DNA of 64,000 bases. Source: Gigantopelta aegis (taxonomy: Eukaryota > Mollusca > Gastropoda > Neomphalida > Peltospiridae). The translations under genes were made by a program, and so were the position numbers. The stretch is from assembly GCF_016097555.1 (NCBI RefSeq), contig NC_054703.1:20615110-20679109 (forward strand), given 5' to 3'. The notes below the pieces were generated by a model that saw only the letters and a program-made list of their open reading frames with translations, had not been told where the DNA came from and did not search any database. This document shows, in pieces, positions 32,535 through 43,792 of the stretch (positions within the stretch are counted from its first letter, which is position 1; every line of letters starts with the position of its first letter).

Positions 32535-32955
32535 CATTCTTAGGTCTCACTACAGATCATCTCCGGGTGAGAGTTCATCGATCACGGTCCACTATAGTTC
32601 CTAATTGTGACACATGTTATGGTTCACATATTCACTTCTAGGAAATGGTGAAGAATTAAAACAATATGTATGTTTAATGGTAAGCCTTTTGACTGTATTT
32701 TGCCCATGTTATTTTGTAATATTGTGCATCGACCTTTTGGGACATGGGTGTATAGCGCAAGACACAGCCGGAGTGAATCGGTTAATGAACCACCTGTTCG
32801 GACTGGTACTACAGCCAGATGCGTTATAAAGCAAAAAACTGAGACGGAAATGTTCTCAATTTTGGAGTTAAAATAAATGCTTATATAATGTATGTTCGCA
32901 ATGGTGTATGTTGTTAGTGTCAACGAGAACCCGTTCTATTGGCAATCTTCGTTTG
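32535..32955 (+). repeat. Dispersed repeat R3, copy 2
   Basis: Uninterrupted partner of 26999-27710, in opposite orientation. Gives the empty site for the SINE at 27133-27414. Confidence 0.8.
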
Positions 32956-33119
32956 AAGTTGGGCAATTTAACATGGGTTTCAATGGCAGATGGCATCTGT
33001 GTAGTGAGACTTTAAAACAAAAACGTCGTGTTCCCAGTTGATAGTTATTGTAAGGAGGTGCAAAGTGACGTCATTGGAATATTGACGTCATTCAAATTCT
33101 AAATTAGCTATATTATTAC

Positions 33120-33608
33120 ATTGGCAGAAAATGGGCAGAATTTAGAAAATAGCAATTAGTAAAAAAGTTAATAGAATAAATAAAAATAAATAAAAAGGTT
33201 ACAAGCCAAAAATAAAAAAGAATTGACTTCTCGGCCGAATATTTATATAATTTGGAGCATTTTAGAAGGACAGTCCAAAATTAAATAAGAGAAAGAAGAG
33301 AGGATCGGACTATTTAATAATATTTTTAAAAAGAAGTAATTTCGATATGTCCATGCGAGTGGCCTCGTTAAGGCCGTTTGGGTGCACAGCTTAAAGGGAC
33401 GAGATGGGTTGAATCCCGTCAAGAAAACCCCTAGATTGACAGTCGATAGGCGTTGAAGGTGTAGTGCTGTGCTGAAATACAGATCTTGAGAAGCCGGATC
33501 CGTCTGAACGAGAGAGAGTATCAGATTAGGGTATAGTCCAGTCGTCTTGGGTTGGTATAGTGGTGCGGACGGGTCCAACTCCGGAGGATACGAGATGGTA
33601 TTACTATA
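33120..33608 (+). repeat. Direct repeat R4, copy 2
   Basis: Partner of 30041-30540. Confidence 0.88.
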
Positions 33609-33932
33609 AAGCAAGGTAAAGTCTAGAAAAAGAGTAGTAGGGGCCGACCCTGCTTCCTATTTCTTCTTAGAGTGGGGCGGTCAATCTTCCAGTGCAGCTA
33701 GGACAGGCTCGGACAGGTAGAGACTAAACGCGAACAACCGTGGTTCTGCAGAATGGCCGTCATACGAGTCACGAAAAAAACAAGTCGACAGTCAGACGGA
33801 GAAATGACGTGGAGAAAAGGAATCCCAGTAGAAAACTTCATTTCGCTGACAAAAACAACGAAATGAAGGACCCCCAAGTCGAGCACACGAAAGCACGTGC
33901 AGTGTGCACAAGCGAAACAAACACGTCTTACC
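33609..33932. other. Sequence open on both strands, unrecognised
   Basis: A plus frame (33740-33932) would continue into 34640-34857 if the foldback element were removed. The distal part is itself a repeat, so coding status is doubtful. Confidence 0.3.
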
Positions 33933-34629
33933 CAATCTAATTAAAATTAGCTCCACTATTACATGTGGATCTAACACCAGCCAGTTGGAGCTCATGTCCA
34001 CCAATCAAAACCTTACTTGCAGAATCCTACCAGTGATTTAAAAATAATTTCAAAACATTCCGAATTATCCTGAGGGTATACGATATGTTTCATGTGAATT
34101 ACGAATGCCTTATTTAGACCAGTAGAACTAATTTTAATCGGATTGCTAACAACACTGCGTAGTCCACAATGTCCAGGTATCATTTCGTCTGTAAATAATA
34201 ATTTAAATATTGACCAATCACACTTAGCCTTTTATAACGTTATTTGGGAGCATACAAATTCAAAAAATATCGGGAGAGTCTATTTTAGTGGCCGCAGTAC
34301 AGCGAACCATACCAATACGTACGGGTGGGTTATCAGTCTTCTATTTTACATTTAAAATTATTTATTTATTTAAAAAAAAAAAAAAACTAAGTAAATCGGT
34401 CTTCAGTTTTACATTACAAATTATTTATTTTATAAAATAAAACATGTTTTAAGGCATTCGTAATTCACACGAAACATGTCGTATACCCTCAAGATAATTC
34501 GGAATGTTTTCAAATTATTGTTAAATCACTGGCAGGATTCTGCAAGTAAGGTTTTGATTGGTGGACATGAGCTCCAACTGGCTGGTGTTAGATCCACGTG
34601 TAATAGTGGAGCTAATTTTAATTAGATTG
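33933..34629. mobile_element. Foldback DNA element with long TIRs, copy 1
   Basis: 697 bases with inverted ends of about 170 bases: CAATCTAATTAAAATTAGCT at the left, its complement AGCTAATTTTAATTAGATTG at the right. Flanked by the perfect 10-base direct repeat ACGTCTTACC (33923-33932 and 34630-34639). Long TIRs with a 9-10 bp target duplication fit non-autonomous Mutator-like (MULE) elements. No transposase is present. Confidence 0.9.
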
Positions 34630-34849
34630 ACGTCTTACCGCGTGGAGCTCCAGACTGGGAATGATATCGGGCAAGACTATTTATGCAATAGGCGAACTTG
34701 TTGGTCTATTTCAGCATTAAAAAGCAGGAGAAAAAGTGCAGTAATAAACTCTGGATTGTATACTAGTATAAAGAGATTTTATGGCTATACTATACCATCA
34801 CGGGGTGGAGGGGGGGGGGGGAAACGAATTTTATATAAAATTTTATATT

Positions 34850-35671
34850 CAAATTAGTTTCCGGCATATTTCGTAATTCACCCGAATCACTTCGTATGCC
34901 CTCGGCATAATCCCGAATGTTTTCAAATTCTTTTCAAATCACTGGCATGATTTTGTAAATAAGGTTTCAATTGGTCGAATTAAAGGTCAACTGGACATGA
35001 GCTCCAACGGGGTGCTGTTAGATCAATCTAATTAAAATTAGCTCCACTATTACATGTGCATCTAAAGACAGCCAGTTGGAGCTCATGTCCACCAATCAAA
35101 ACCTTACTTGCAGAATCCTGCCAGTGATTTAAAACTAACAACACTGCGTAATCCCCAATGTCCAGGTAACATTTCGTCTGTAAATAATAATTTAAATATT
35201 GACCAATCACACTTCGCCTTTTATAACGTTATTTGGGAGCATACAAATTCTAAAAATATCGGGCGAGTCTATTTTAGTGGCCGCAGTACAGCGAACCATA
35301 CCAATACGTATGGGGTGGGTTATCAGTCTTCAATTTTACATTAAAAATTATTTATTTATTTATAAAATTAAAAAAAACTAAATCAGTCTTCAGTTTTACA
35401 TTAAAAAAAAATATTTTATAAAATAAAACATGTTTTAAGGCATTCGTAATTCACACGAAACATGTCGTATACCCTCAGGATAATTCGGAATGTTTTCAAA
35501 TTATTTTTAAATCATTGGCAGGATTCTGCAAGTAAGGTTTTGATTGGTGGACATGAGCTCCAACTGGCTGTCTTTAGATCCACATGTAATAGTGGAGCTA
35601 ATTTTAATTAGATTGCTGTTAGATCCACAGGTAATGGTAATTAACCAGTGGAGCTAATTTTAATTAGATTG
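34850..35671. mobile_element. Older foldback relative, split by copy 2
   Basis: Diverged member of the same family: TTTCCGGCATATTTCGTAAT and CCGAATGTTTTCAAATTC on the left, and a terminal AGCTAATTTTAATTAGATTG at 35652-35671 on the right. Copy 2 is inserted at GGTGCTGTTAGAT. Confidence 0.75.
35024..35615. mobile_element. Foldback DNA element, copy 2, nested
   Basis: Same ends as copy 1, with a 9-base duplication CTGTTAGAT at 35015-35023 and 35616-35624. It lies inside an older member of its own family. The internal part (GACCAATCACACTT, GCCGCAGTACAGCGAACC) is shared with copy 1. Confidence 0.9.
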
Positions 35672-35689
35672 GTAAAAACAAAAAGTAGG

Positions 35690-36030
35690 TCTACTAGATA
35701 ATTATGGCGTATCCAGTCCACTACAATAAGTCGACGACTATGAAAACCCCCAAACAATTCAAGTGTCTGCAATATGTTTGAGCTATATTCGTTTACAGTC
35801 TCAGATCAAAATCGTAGAAGCTAAAACTGAGTCTGGTCAGTCCGGCGCTGTCAAAATATAGAACATCTTCTATAATATCGTCTCCTGCCAGATCTGTTAT
35901 TCGCAGCAGAGACGAGGTGTGTTTTGTCACATTGGTCATTCGATTCAGTTTCAGTGCGTTTCGTTTTTTAACTGGTAGTACCATACTCACCAGACTCTAA
36001 GATCGATGGTCGCCCAACGGACGACCTTTG
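35690..36030 (-). repeat. Dispersed repeat R1, copy 2
   Basis: Reverse partner of 1525-1862. Its longest frame contains RITDLAGDDIIEDVLYFDSA, where the first copy has TTDLTAEDIEHSLYFDSA. The match at peptide level is better than expected from drift alone, but the copies are short. Confidence 0.7.
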
Positions 36031-36509
36031 TAAAAATTCCTGTTAATTTTCAACCCTGCATAAGGTACTCTTTTTTTCATCATTTAAAACTTTAAATTAA
36101 TATTTTGTCAAGAATTATGAAAACAAAAATAACACCGACCTGTAAACAGCGTCGTCTGCTTGTTATAGAATTTTGACAGGGGTCAAGGTTAGTAGACTAG
36201 TTTTTATTTTAATATGGCGAAGCAATGTGGGGGAGGGAAGGATATGGGTTGATGAGTTGCAGACCATATCGTGTTTAAGGCGAGCTATCACTTTCGCTCC
36301 TCAATTACTCCCCTGAGAGTATTTCAAGGACAATCATTTTTTACCTCCAGATAGCATGTGATATGCTAATCCAAGTTACGGGAGCCATTAATAATTTCCC
36401 GCATATTTTAGTTTTTCACGTTAGCACACGTCATGCAAATGAACAGAAAGACATCGTATCCGGGACAAAATGACAACGACATTAATCAGGTCAATGCAGG
36501 GGCGTTGAA
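36031..36509. other. Intron 2, no gene seen
   Basis: Nothing supported. Confidence 0.55.
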
Positions 36510-36635
36510 TTTAGTGCGGTAGGGGCGGCGGAGCTAGAGCGGTAGGGGCGGCAGAGCTAGAGCGGTAGGGGCGGCAGAGCTAGAGCGGTAGGGGCGGCAG
36601 AGCTAGAGCGGTAGGGGCGGCGGAGCTGGGGCGGC
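36510..36635. repeat. 23-bp GC-rich minisatellite
   Basis: Five to six units of GCGGTAGGGGCGGCAGAGCT plus AGA. Confidence 0.95.
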
Positions 36636-36639
36636 AGCC

Positions 36640-37208
36640 TCAGCCCCAATATTTCGGCTATTATTTTATTTTATTTTCTAAAGTGTAAATTTTTCTTAAA
36701 ACAAATCAAAATTCCCACTATCGCAAATTGTGAAAGTTTAGTGCAAATGCTAGTATAATACAACTTAGCAAGTTATAAGGATTCGCGACTGGCAATCTTC
36801 GGAAAATTCTAGGTGTGCTATGTGTTTTAAAGGCGCAGATTCTAGATTTAATTCGTAGAAAATGAACACTAGTTAATTTACAAACCTGTAACTCATTTGG
36901 ATAAAGTTACAATGGAGTGAAAGAAGAGTAAGTGACGTTGAAACCGGAAATATAGACTAGAACTCGAATCAATAACCGCTACTTCTCAGACGCATGTGCG
37001 TTTTCAAAAAAAAACAAAAAAACAAAAACAATGCTCTCGTTTTTTTTTTCTATTAGAAATACCAGGATGGCCAGAAACACTTCGGTTCTACGGAAATGGA
37101 TAATCTAAACAACAGAATATACGTAATGTTTGATTTTAGTAATCATAAATGGCTCTAATAGTGAAAAATATGCTGTAGTGTTTAAAAACTAGGGTCTGTT
37201 CCTTTAAA
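36640..37208. other. Intron 2, no gene seen
   Basis: AT-rich; the stretch 37140-37208 resembles the TTAA-MITE-like AAACTAGGGTCTGTTCC end of another family, incomplete. Confidence 0.45.
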
Positions 37209-37209
37209 A

Positions 37210-37315
37210 CTGGTGTATGAATGAATGAACGAATGAATGAATGAATGTTTAACGACACCCCAGCACGAAAAATACATCGGCTATTAGGTGTCAAACTATG
37301 GTAATGGCAAAACTT
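37210..37315 (-). mobile_element. SINE family B, tail only
   Basis: AATGAATG run, then ACACCCCAGCACGAAAAATA and TCAAACTATGGTAATG, where it stops. Confidence 0.85.
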
Positions 37316-37808
37316 TTTAAATTGGTGTCTGTTGGTTTTAACACTTACTTGAAATGGAACTTGTAGAGCTGTACAAAAACATAATAAAAATAATAAATAA
37401 AATAATGAATATTTAAATGTAAGATAAAATAAAATAAAATTACAGTAACAAAATAATCGTGTATTTATTATACTGCTTTTATGCAGTTATACAAGATTAA
37501 CAGTTGTTTTCTTTAAAAACATTTGAGAGATGCATTCTTTAAATCATCAGAATGCCATGTGTCTCACGTAGATAGAATTTAAGGTACAAGACTTCAGGGC
37601 CGTACTCTGACCAAAATCCATGGGGGGGCACTAAATTTTATAAATAATTTTTAACATACTATAAAGATTAAACATTTCTATGCTATTACTGGAGATATAT
37701 AAAACAAAAAAAAAGGACAAGATTCTCAGGGGGGCAGCTGCCCCCCCCCCGCCCCCCCCCCCCCCCCGGAGGGTACGGCCCTGGACTTTAATGTGCACTG
37801 CCTTAGTA
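37316..37808. other. Intron 2, poly-C and AT-rich
   Basis: C/G homopolymer patch at 37741-37768. No gene. Confidence 0.6.
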
Positions 37809-38045
37809 AGGAAGAACATGTTTTATTTAACGACTCACTCAACACATTTTTATTTACGGTTATATGGCGTCAGACATGGTTAAGGACCACATATATATAT
37901 ATATTGATAGAGGAAACCCGCTGTCGCCACTTCATGGGCTACTCTTTTCGTTTAGCAGCAAGGGATCTTTTATACGCACCATCCCATAGACAGGATAGTA
38001 CATACCACAGCCTTTGATATACCAGTCGTGGTGCACTGGCTAGAT
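37809..38045 (-). mobile_element. SINE family A, 5'-truncated, with TSD
   Basis: Reverse copy flanked by ACTGCCTTAGTA (37797-37808 and 38046-38057). Confidence 0.92.
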
Positions 38046-38084
38046 ACTGCCTTAGTAGGTCAATACATTGTTAAGGCATCACTA

Positions 38085-38370
38085 GAACACATTGATTTAT
38101 TAATCATCGTCTACTGGATGTCAAACGATTGGTAAGTTTGACAAATACTCTTAAAGAGGAAACCCGCTAAAAAATTTCATTAGTAGCAAGGGATCTTTTA
38201 TATGCATCATGCCACAGACAGGATAGCACATACCATGGTCGTTGGTATATCAGTCGTGGTGCGTTGGCTGGGACGAGAAATAGCCCAATGGGCCCACCGA
38301 CGGGTTTCGATCCCACACCGACCGCACATCAAGCGAGCGCTTTACAATTGGGCTAAGACCCGCCCTTGAC
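38085..38370 (-). mobile_element. SINE, A-type head with D-type tail
   Basis: Reverse: ACTAGAACACATTGATTTAT tail to GGGCTAAGACCCGCCC head. Confidence 0.85.
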
Positions 38371-38614
38371 CGGAAAGGTCAATTCACACTTTGATTGCCA
38401 ACCTTAGGCGAAACGGAAATTTATTTCTTATTAGGTCGACGCACTGTAAACGAAAAAGCGTTGAACGAACGCTCACCAACATTTAATATGAACTGTGTTA
38501 AAACCACACTGACTGACTTCACTGGTAAATGAGGATTAGGTTTGAACAGAAGCAGAACTGGGCGAGTCAACTACTCGCCAACAAGAGTCGGCGGTGAGTG
38601 TTTTGTGTTTTGTT

Positions 38615-38905
38615 TGTTTAACGACACCACTAGAGCACATTGATTTTTTAATCATCGGCTATTGGATGTCAAACATTTGGTAATTGTTACATGTCTCAGA
38701 GAGGAAAGCTGTTTTTTTTTTTTTTTCAGTTCTCAGCAAGGGATATTTTATATGCACCATCCCACAAATATACCATTGCCTTTGATATACCAGTCGTGGT
38801 ATTCTGGCTGGAGCGAGAAATAGCCCAATGGGCCCACCGACAGAGATCGATCCCAGACCGATCGCGCATCAAGCGGGCGTTTTACCACTGGGCTACGTCC
38901 CGCCC
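38615..38905 (-). mobile_element. SINE, A-type head with D-type tail
   Basis: Reverse: GTTTAACGACACCACTAGAG tail to GGGCTACGTCCCGCCCC head. T run at 38711-38727. Confidence 0.87.
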
Positions 38906-38909
38906 CGGA

Positions 38910-39230
38910 GGTGGAATTTAGCTCAGTCGGTTGAGTGCTCGCTTAAGGTGCTAGCGTCGTAGGATCGAACCACCTCAGCGGATCCATTCAGCTGATTCGG
39001 TTTTTTCTCGTTCCAGTCAGGGCACCACAACTAGACAAAGGCCGTGGTATGTGCTTTCCTGTCTGTGGGAAAGTTCATATAAAACATCCCTTGCTGCATT
39101 AGGAAAAATGTTGCGGATTTCCTCTGATGACTACGAGTCATAATTACCAAATGTTTGACATTCAATAGCCGATGGTTAATTAATTAATGTGCTCTAGTGG
39201 TGTCGTTAAACAAAACAAACTTTAACATCC
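38910..39230 (+). mobile_element. SINE family D, full length
   Basis: tRNA-like head TTTAGCTCAGTCGGTTGAGT with box B GTAGGATCGAACC; body ATATAAAACATCCCTTGCTG; tail GTGGTGTCGTTAAACAAAAC. Type copy for the D head, and head-to-head with the SINE before it. Confidence 0.88.
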
Positions 39231-39594
39231 CGCCCCGAGTCGGCGGTGAAGTATAAAGCTAGCTTAAGTCAAGAGAGCACGACGGACATTTGGACAGTTA
39301 CGACGTAATCAGAGCGTCAATACTGTCTAAATATCCGTCCTACTCTTTTACGGTCAGAGTACTCGGGCTAGGCTAATCTTTGTTAAACGGCTTCCAATTT
39401 CCAAACCTAATTGACTCCCTGAATACATTTTTAGTGTTATTTTATTTTTTTATTATTATTTTTTTTTTTTTTTAAATGCCCAATGCAGAAAGTAAATTGA
39501 CAAAAACTAACATATAGGCGGATTCAGCATTTTGTAAAGGGGGACACAAATGTAATAAAAGGGCAATTTTAGTAGTGTGTCGAAGCCGAGGGAG
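39231..39594. other. Intron 2, no gene seen
   Basis: T-rich patch at 39440-39475. Confidence 0.55.
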
Positions 39595-39915
39595 CGAGAC
39601 CTGTGGGATCCTGGAACAGGTCCTGTAGTGGAGTGGGGTGTACCGGGACAGGTCCTGTAGGGGCGAGTGGTGTTCAGGAATATGTTCTTTATGGGAGAAT
39701 GGTGTTCGGGGACAGGTTCTGTAGGGGCGAGTGGTATTCTAGGTAGGGCTCTTTAGGATCGAGTGGGGTTCCGGGGCAGGTTCTGAACATGCGAGGGGTG
39801 TTCGAGGACATGTTCTGTAGGGGCGAATGGTGTTCGAGGACAGGTTTTTAAGGGTCGAGTGGTTTTCGGGGATAGGTTCTGTAGGGGCGAGTGAGGTTCG
39901 GGGGCAGGTTCGCCG
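39595..39915. repeat. Diverged 32-bp minisatellite
   Basis: About ten units around GTAGGGGCGAGTGGTGTTC and GGGGACAGGTTCT with many substitutions. Confidence 0.88.
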
Positions 39916-40126
39916 GAAACTTTTTAAAATAAAGATGAACCGTCCGTCTTCATGGCAATTTAACTCGTCTTCAGGGCAGTTTAACTTGTCTTCAGGGCAA
40001 TATCGTATATGTTAAATGATGCATTTTAAGAAAAAGTCACTCAAAACTGGTGGGATAGGTGGGGTGACATCCCCCTCTGGATCCTCTGGATCCGTCAACG
40101 TAACAGAACAGAAACACACTACAAAC

Positions 40127-40391
40127 CATGGCTATGGAGATGGCTATGGAGATGGCTATGACCATGCTGATGGAACAGCATCATGCCGATTACATTGATT
40201 AGCAGGCCACAGGCGCCGACGACCATCAAGAGTTCGGGATTGTTGACTTCCTGAACTTGAGACAACCTCTTTAAAGCTTCCACAAAGATGGAGAAGCAGA
40301 GAGCTAGGAGGAAAACGGCATTCACCATCGCTCCCAGCACTTCCGCTCTTATCCAGCCGAATGTGTTCCTTTTACTCGGCCATTTTGAAAT
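40127..40391 (-). CDS. SLC30A1: ZnT1-like exon 2, transmembrane helices 3-4
   Basis: 265 bases. Acceptor TCTTTTTCAG region, donor CATG|GTTTGT, entering in phase 0 and leaving one base. It encodes ISKWPSKRNTFGWIRAEVLG, then AMVNAVFLLALCFSIFVEAL and ELLMVVGACGLLINVIGMML, ending in a His-rich run FHQHGHSHLHSHLHSH. NTFGWIRAE-G-NA-FL is diagnostic for the SLC30A1/A10 branch. The helices and the start of the zinc-binding loop are intact. It lies only 226 bases from the edge of the tandem duplication that doubles exon 1. Confidence 0.93.
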
Positions 40392-40665
40392 CTGAAAAAG
40401 AAACAAAAAGTTAAGAATTGAACGTTATAATTTTGACGTTCATGCGATGATAAACACCAAAAACGTTTTACACACTGTATGAATGGTATAGCGCGAAAAA
40501 GTTAAGTTTTCTCGTTCATGGAAGAATGAACGTTGGGTGTTTTTTTAGATCACGTGGTAGCATTTTAACCAATCAAGACGCCTATTACAAAACAGTAATT
40601 ATAAAATGGAATTATAAACAAATAAACAAACAAACTTTTTTTAAATTATATATATTATGCTACTA

Positions 40666-41060
40666 CCGGCCTCGGTGGCGTGGCGGTTAAGCCATGGGAC
40701 ATAAGGCTGGTAGGTACAGGGTTCGCAGCCCTGTACCGGCTCCCACCCAAAGCGAGTTTTAACGATTCAATGGGTAGGTGTAAGGCCACTTCAGCCTCTT
40801 CTATCTCACTAACCACTAACATCTAACTTACTGTCCTGGGGCCTAATTCACAAAGGTCTCTTAGGCTCTGCTAGAGAACAAAGCATCCTCTTTGCAAGTA
40901 TTTTAGCACTGCACTGTGAGATCGCAAAGTTGCGAGAGTTTAGTGAATTAGGCCCCAGGACAGACAGCCCAGATAGTTGAGGTGTGTGCACAGGACAGCG
41001 TGCTTGAATCTCAATTGGGTATAAGCACGAAAATAAGTTGAAATGAAATAAAAATGAAAT
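40666..41060 (+). mobile_element. SINE family C (copy A) with MITE inside
   Basis: Head CCGGCCTCGGTGGCGTGGCG to AAGTTGAAATGAAAT, split by the element at 40839-40962. The same arrangement is at 45050-45445. Confidence 0.88.
40839..40962. mobile_element. MITE with GGGGCCTAATTCAC ends, copy A
   Basis: Starts TGTCCTGGGGCCTAATTCAC, ends GTGAATTAGGCCCCAGGACA. The unsplit SINE C at 28402-28690 shows that this part is foreign to the SINE. Confidence 0.85.
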
Positions 41061-41634
41061 TATGCTACTGTGCATGTTGTTGGGATTTTTAGATGGAAGA
41101 TGAAGCATTGTTATGACGAAAGAAAATGAAATATGTTTACTTGAAAGTAATAAGCGTACGAGACGGGGCAGTGGGAGGGGGGGGGGGGGGTCAACTGCCC
41201 CCTAGTGCTGAAGCAAAACGTCAAATTTAGGCAAGAATGATGTAAATATTCGGGCAAAATGTGCTGACCTGAGACCTTCTCAACTTGTATTTCCATCATT
41301 CTACCCTCAAAATTAGTTGTAATCCATGTACAAATGCGTAGTGGTTCGTTTTGCAACCCTATATAGTTGCTTGTTGGTAATGCTAATATGAATAAATGTT
41401 GTTTAAAAAACCAACCTGCCACCCACCCACCCACCCTCCTTACATACATGGGAGCCCGTACGTCGTTGCTTCAAACTATATCAGTGGTTTAGTTGTAGAC
41501 GTACGTTTACATGCAGAACTAGGCTTACGATGATTTGTGAAATTGAGCTCTGAGCAGGATAAAGCCGATATAATATATTAATCCTGCAATCACTAAGAAT
41601 GGTCGAAAACTCATATTTACTATATAAAATTCTT

Positions 41635-42190
41635 AAAGGGACATTCCTGAGTTTGCTGCAATATTTAAGATGTTATCGACTAACAGAGATTTTTTAAAGA
41701 TTTTAATTAAATGTCAAATATATTTTTTCTGCATAAAATATTAGTGACTATATTAAACGTGCTTCTGATTGTTCTAATATGTGTACGAGGTTAAATTTCA
41801 TTTTATTTCCTAAAATATTTTTTTTTCGTGCGTACGAAATGATTTGAAGACAAATATTAAGACGACCAAGAAACACATTGAATATACAGACAGCGCCAGT
41901 TAAGAGAAAAGTTGCCACCCTAATAGTTACTGATCAGAAACACAAATTTAGAAAGTAAAACACAACTTTACTTGACAAATACAAAAGGAGAAGGAAGAGT
42001 GAAAAACAAGGGCGATTACTTTCACCCAATACACCTAGGGAGATAACTCCAACCAAGGTTGCCAACATAATATCTGGCGCAGTGATATTCTAAACAAGAA
42101 AATATATTTAATATGTAAGTTTACTCGTAGAAATATTTTATTAGTCAGAAACATATTACAATGGAGCAAATTCAGGAATGTCCCTTTAAT
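41635..42190. mobile_element. MITE M1, copy A1, with a nested element
   Basis: TTAAAGGGACATTCCTGAG to CAGGAATGTCCCTTTAA. Carries an extra 186-base element at 41894-42079, not in copy B1. Confidence 0.92.
41894..42079. mobile_element. Small nested transposon, 186 bp
   Basis: Ends CGCCAG...CTGGCG with CAG on each side (41891-41893 and 42080-42082). Copy B1 (46015-46382) has a single CAG and no insert, giving a clean empty site. Confidence 0.85.
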
Positions 42191-42252
42191 AGTGGTTGGT
42201 TCCATAAATCTCCGCCTAGTGCCTCGTCTATCGGAAATGGGAAACTCATTTA

Positions 42253-42643
42253 AAGGGACATTCCAGAGTTTTCGGCGTTGTAAGATGTTTTCGACTAATA
42301 AAATACTTCTACGATTAAACTTACATATTAAATATATTTTATTGTTTAGAATATCAGTGTCTGTATATTAAATGTGTTTCTTGTCGTTTTAATATTTGTA
42401 AGAAGCCTAAACTGGATTTTGTCTTCAAATAATTCCGTACGTACGAAACAAAATATATTTTAGGAAATAACATAAAATTTAACCTAGTACAAATATTAGA
42501 ACGATCAAAATCATGTTTAATATACAGCCACTAATATTTTATGCAGAAACTTATATTTGATATGTAATTACAATCGTTAAAAAGTCTCTGTTAGTCGATA
42601 ACATCTTTAAAATTGCATCAAACTCAGGAATGTCCCTTTAAGG
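42253..42643. mobile_element. MITE M1, copy A2
   Basis: Same ends as A1; internal block GTTTAGAATATCAGTGTCTG. Separated from A1 by about 60 bases. Confidence 0.92.
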
Positions 42644-42754
42644 TGCCCATGTCCAAAAGAGGTTCAGGCACGCAAAGGCACGGGTCTGGTCTCTGGCATC
42701 GCCAGGGAGCAGTTCTGGGACGGGACGGTGGGGAGTGGGGAAGGCGTCTATAGG

Positions 42755-42860
42755 TTAATAGCCACTCCCGAGGAGATCCTTTTATTGGAGATTTCATCCC
42801 TATTGCACCGCCACAAAGAGGACTGCCACTAACAGACTAGTTTACTGAATCCTGGCTGAT
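42755..42860 (+). repeat. Dispersed repeat R2, copy A
   Basis: CCACTCCCGAGGAGATCCTT to AGACTAGTTTACTGAATCC, as at 2300-2428. Confidence 0.75.
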
Positions 42861-42889
42861 CAACCGTTAATTATAAAAAAAACTAATTA

Positions 42890-43792
42890 GAAGATCAAAC
42901 CACCTCAACAGATCCATTCAGCTGATTGGGGTTTTGTCTTATTCTAATCAGTGTACCACAATTGGTCAAGGAAAGAAAAGGAAATGTTTTATTTAACGAC
43001 GCACACAACACATTTTTTTACGGTTATATGGCGTCAGACATATGGTTAAGGACCACACAGGTATTGAGAGGGGAAACCCGCTGTCGCCACGTCATGGGCT
43101 ACTCTTTTCGATTAGCAGCAAGGGATCTTTTATATGCACCATCTCACAGACAGGATAGTACATACCACGGCCAGTTGTGTAGCACTGGCTGGAACGAGAA
43201 ATAACCCAATGGGTCCACCGACGGGGATCGATCCCAGACCGACCGCGCATCAAGCGAACGCTTTACCACTGGGCTACGTCCCGCCCCTCACAATTTGTCA
43301 AAGGTTGTGTGGTATGTGCTTTCCTATCTGTGGGGAAAGTGCATATAAAAGATTCCTTGCTGCATTAGAAAAAAATGTTGCGGGTTTCCTCTGATGAAAG
43401 AAAGAAATGTTTTATTTAAGGACGCGCTCAACACATTTTATTTACGGTTATATGGCGTCAGACATATGGTTAAGGACCACACAGATTTGGAGAGGAAACC
43501 CGCTGTCGCCACATAGGCTACTCTTTTACGACAGGCAGCAAGGGATCTTTTATTTGCGCTTCCCATAGGCAGGATAGCACACACCATGGCCTTTGTTGAA
43601 CCAGTTATGGATCACTGGTCGGTGCAAGTGGTTTACACCTACCCATTGAGCCTTGCGGAACACTCACTAGGGGTTTGGAGTCGGTATCTGAATTAAAAAT
43701 CCCATGCCTCGACTGGGATCCGAACCCAGTACCTACCAGCCTGTAGACCGATGGCCTGCCACGATGCCACCGAGGTCGGTTCCTCTGATGAA
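42890..43792 (+). mobile_element. SINE family D host split by two SINEs (copy A)
   Basis: Host pieces: 42890-42970, 43290-43398 and 43793 onward. First insert: reverse SINE A at 42975-43289, with CACAATTGGTCAA and CACAATTTGTCAA on its sides. Second insert: reverse C/A SINE at 43399-43779, with the direct repeat TTCCTCTGATGAA on both sides (43386-43398 and 43780-43792). So the order of insertion is host first, then guests. Confidence 0.9.

Noticed and set aside
33740-34857. Plus frame that continues across foldback copy 1 if it is removed
   Set aside because: The distal half is itself repeat sequence (matches 59400-59480), so a gene is unlikely.
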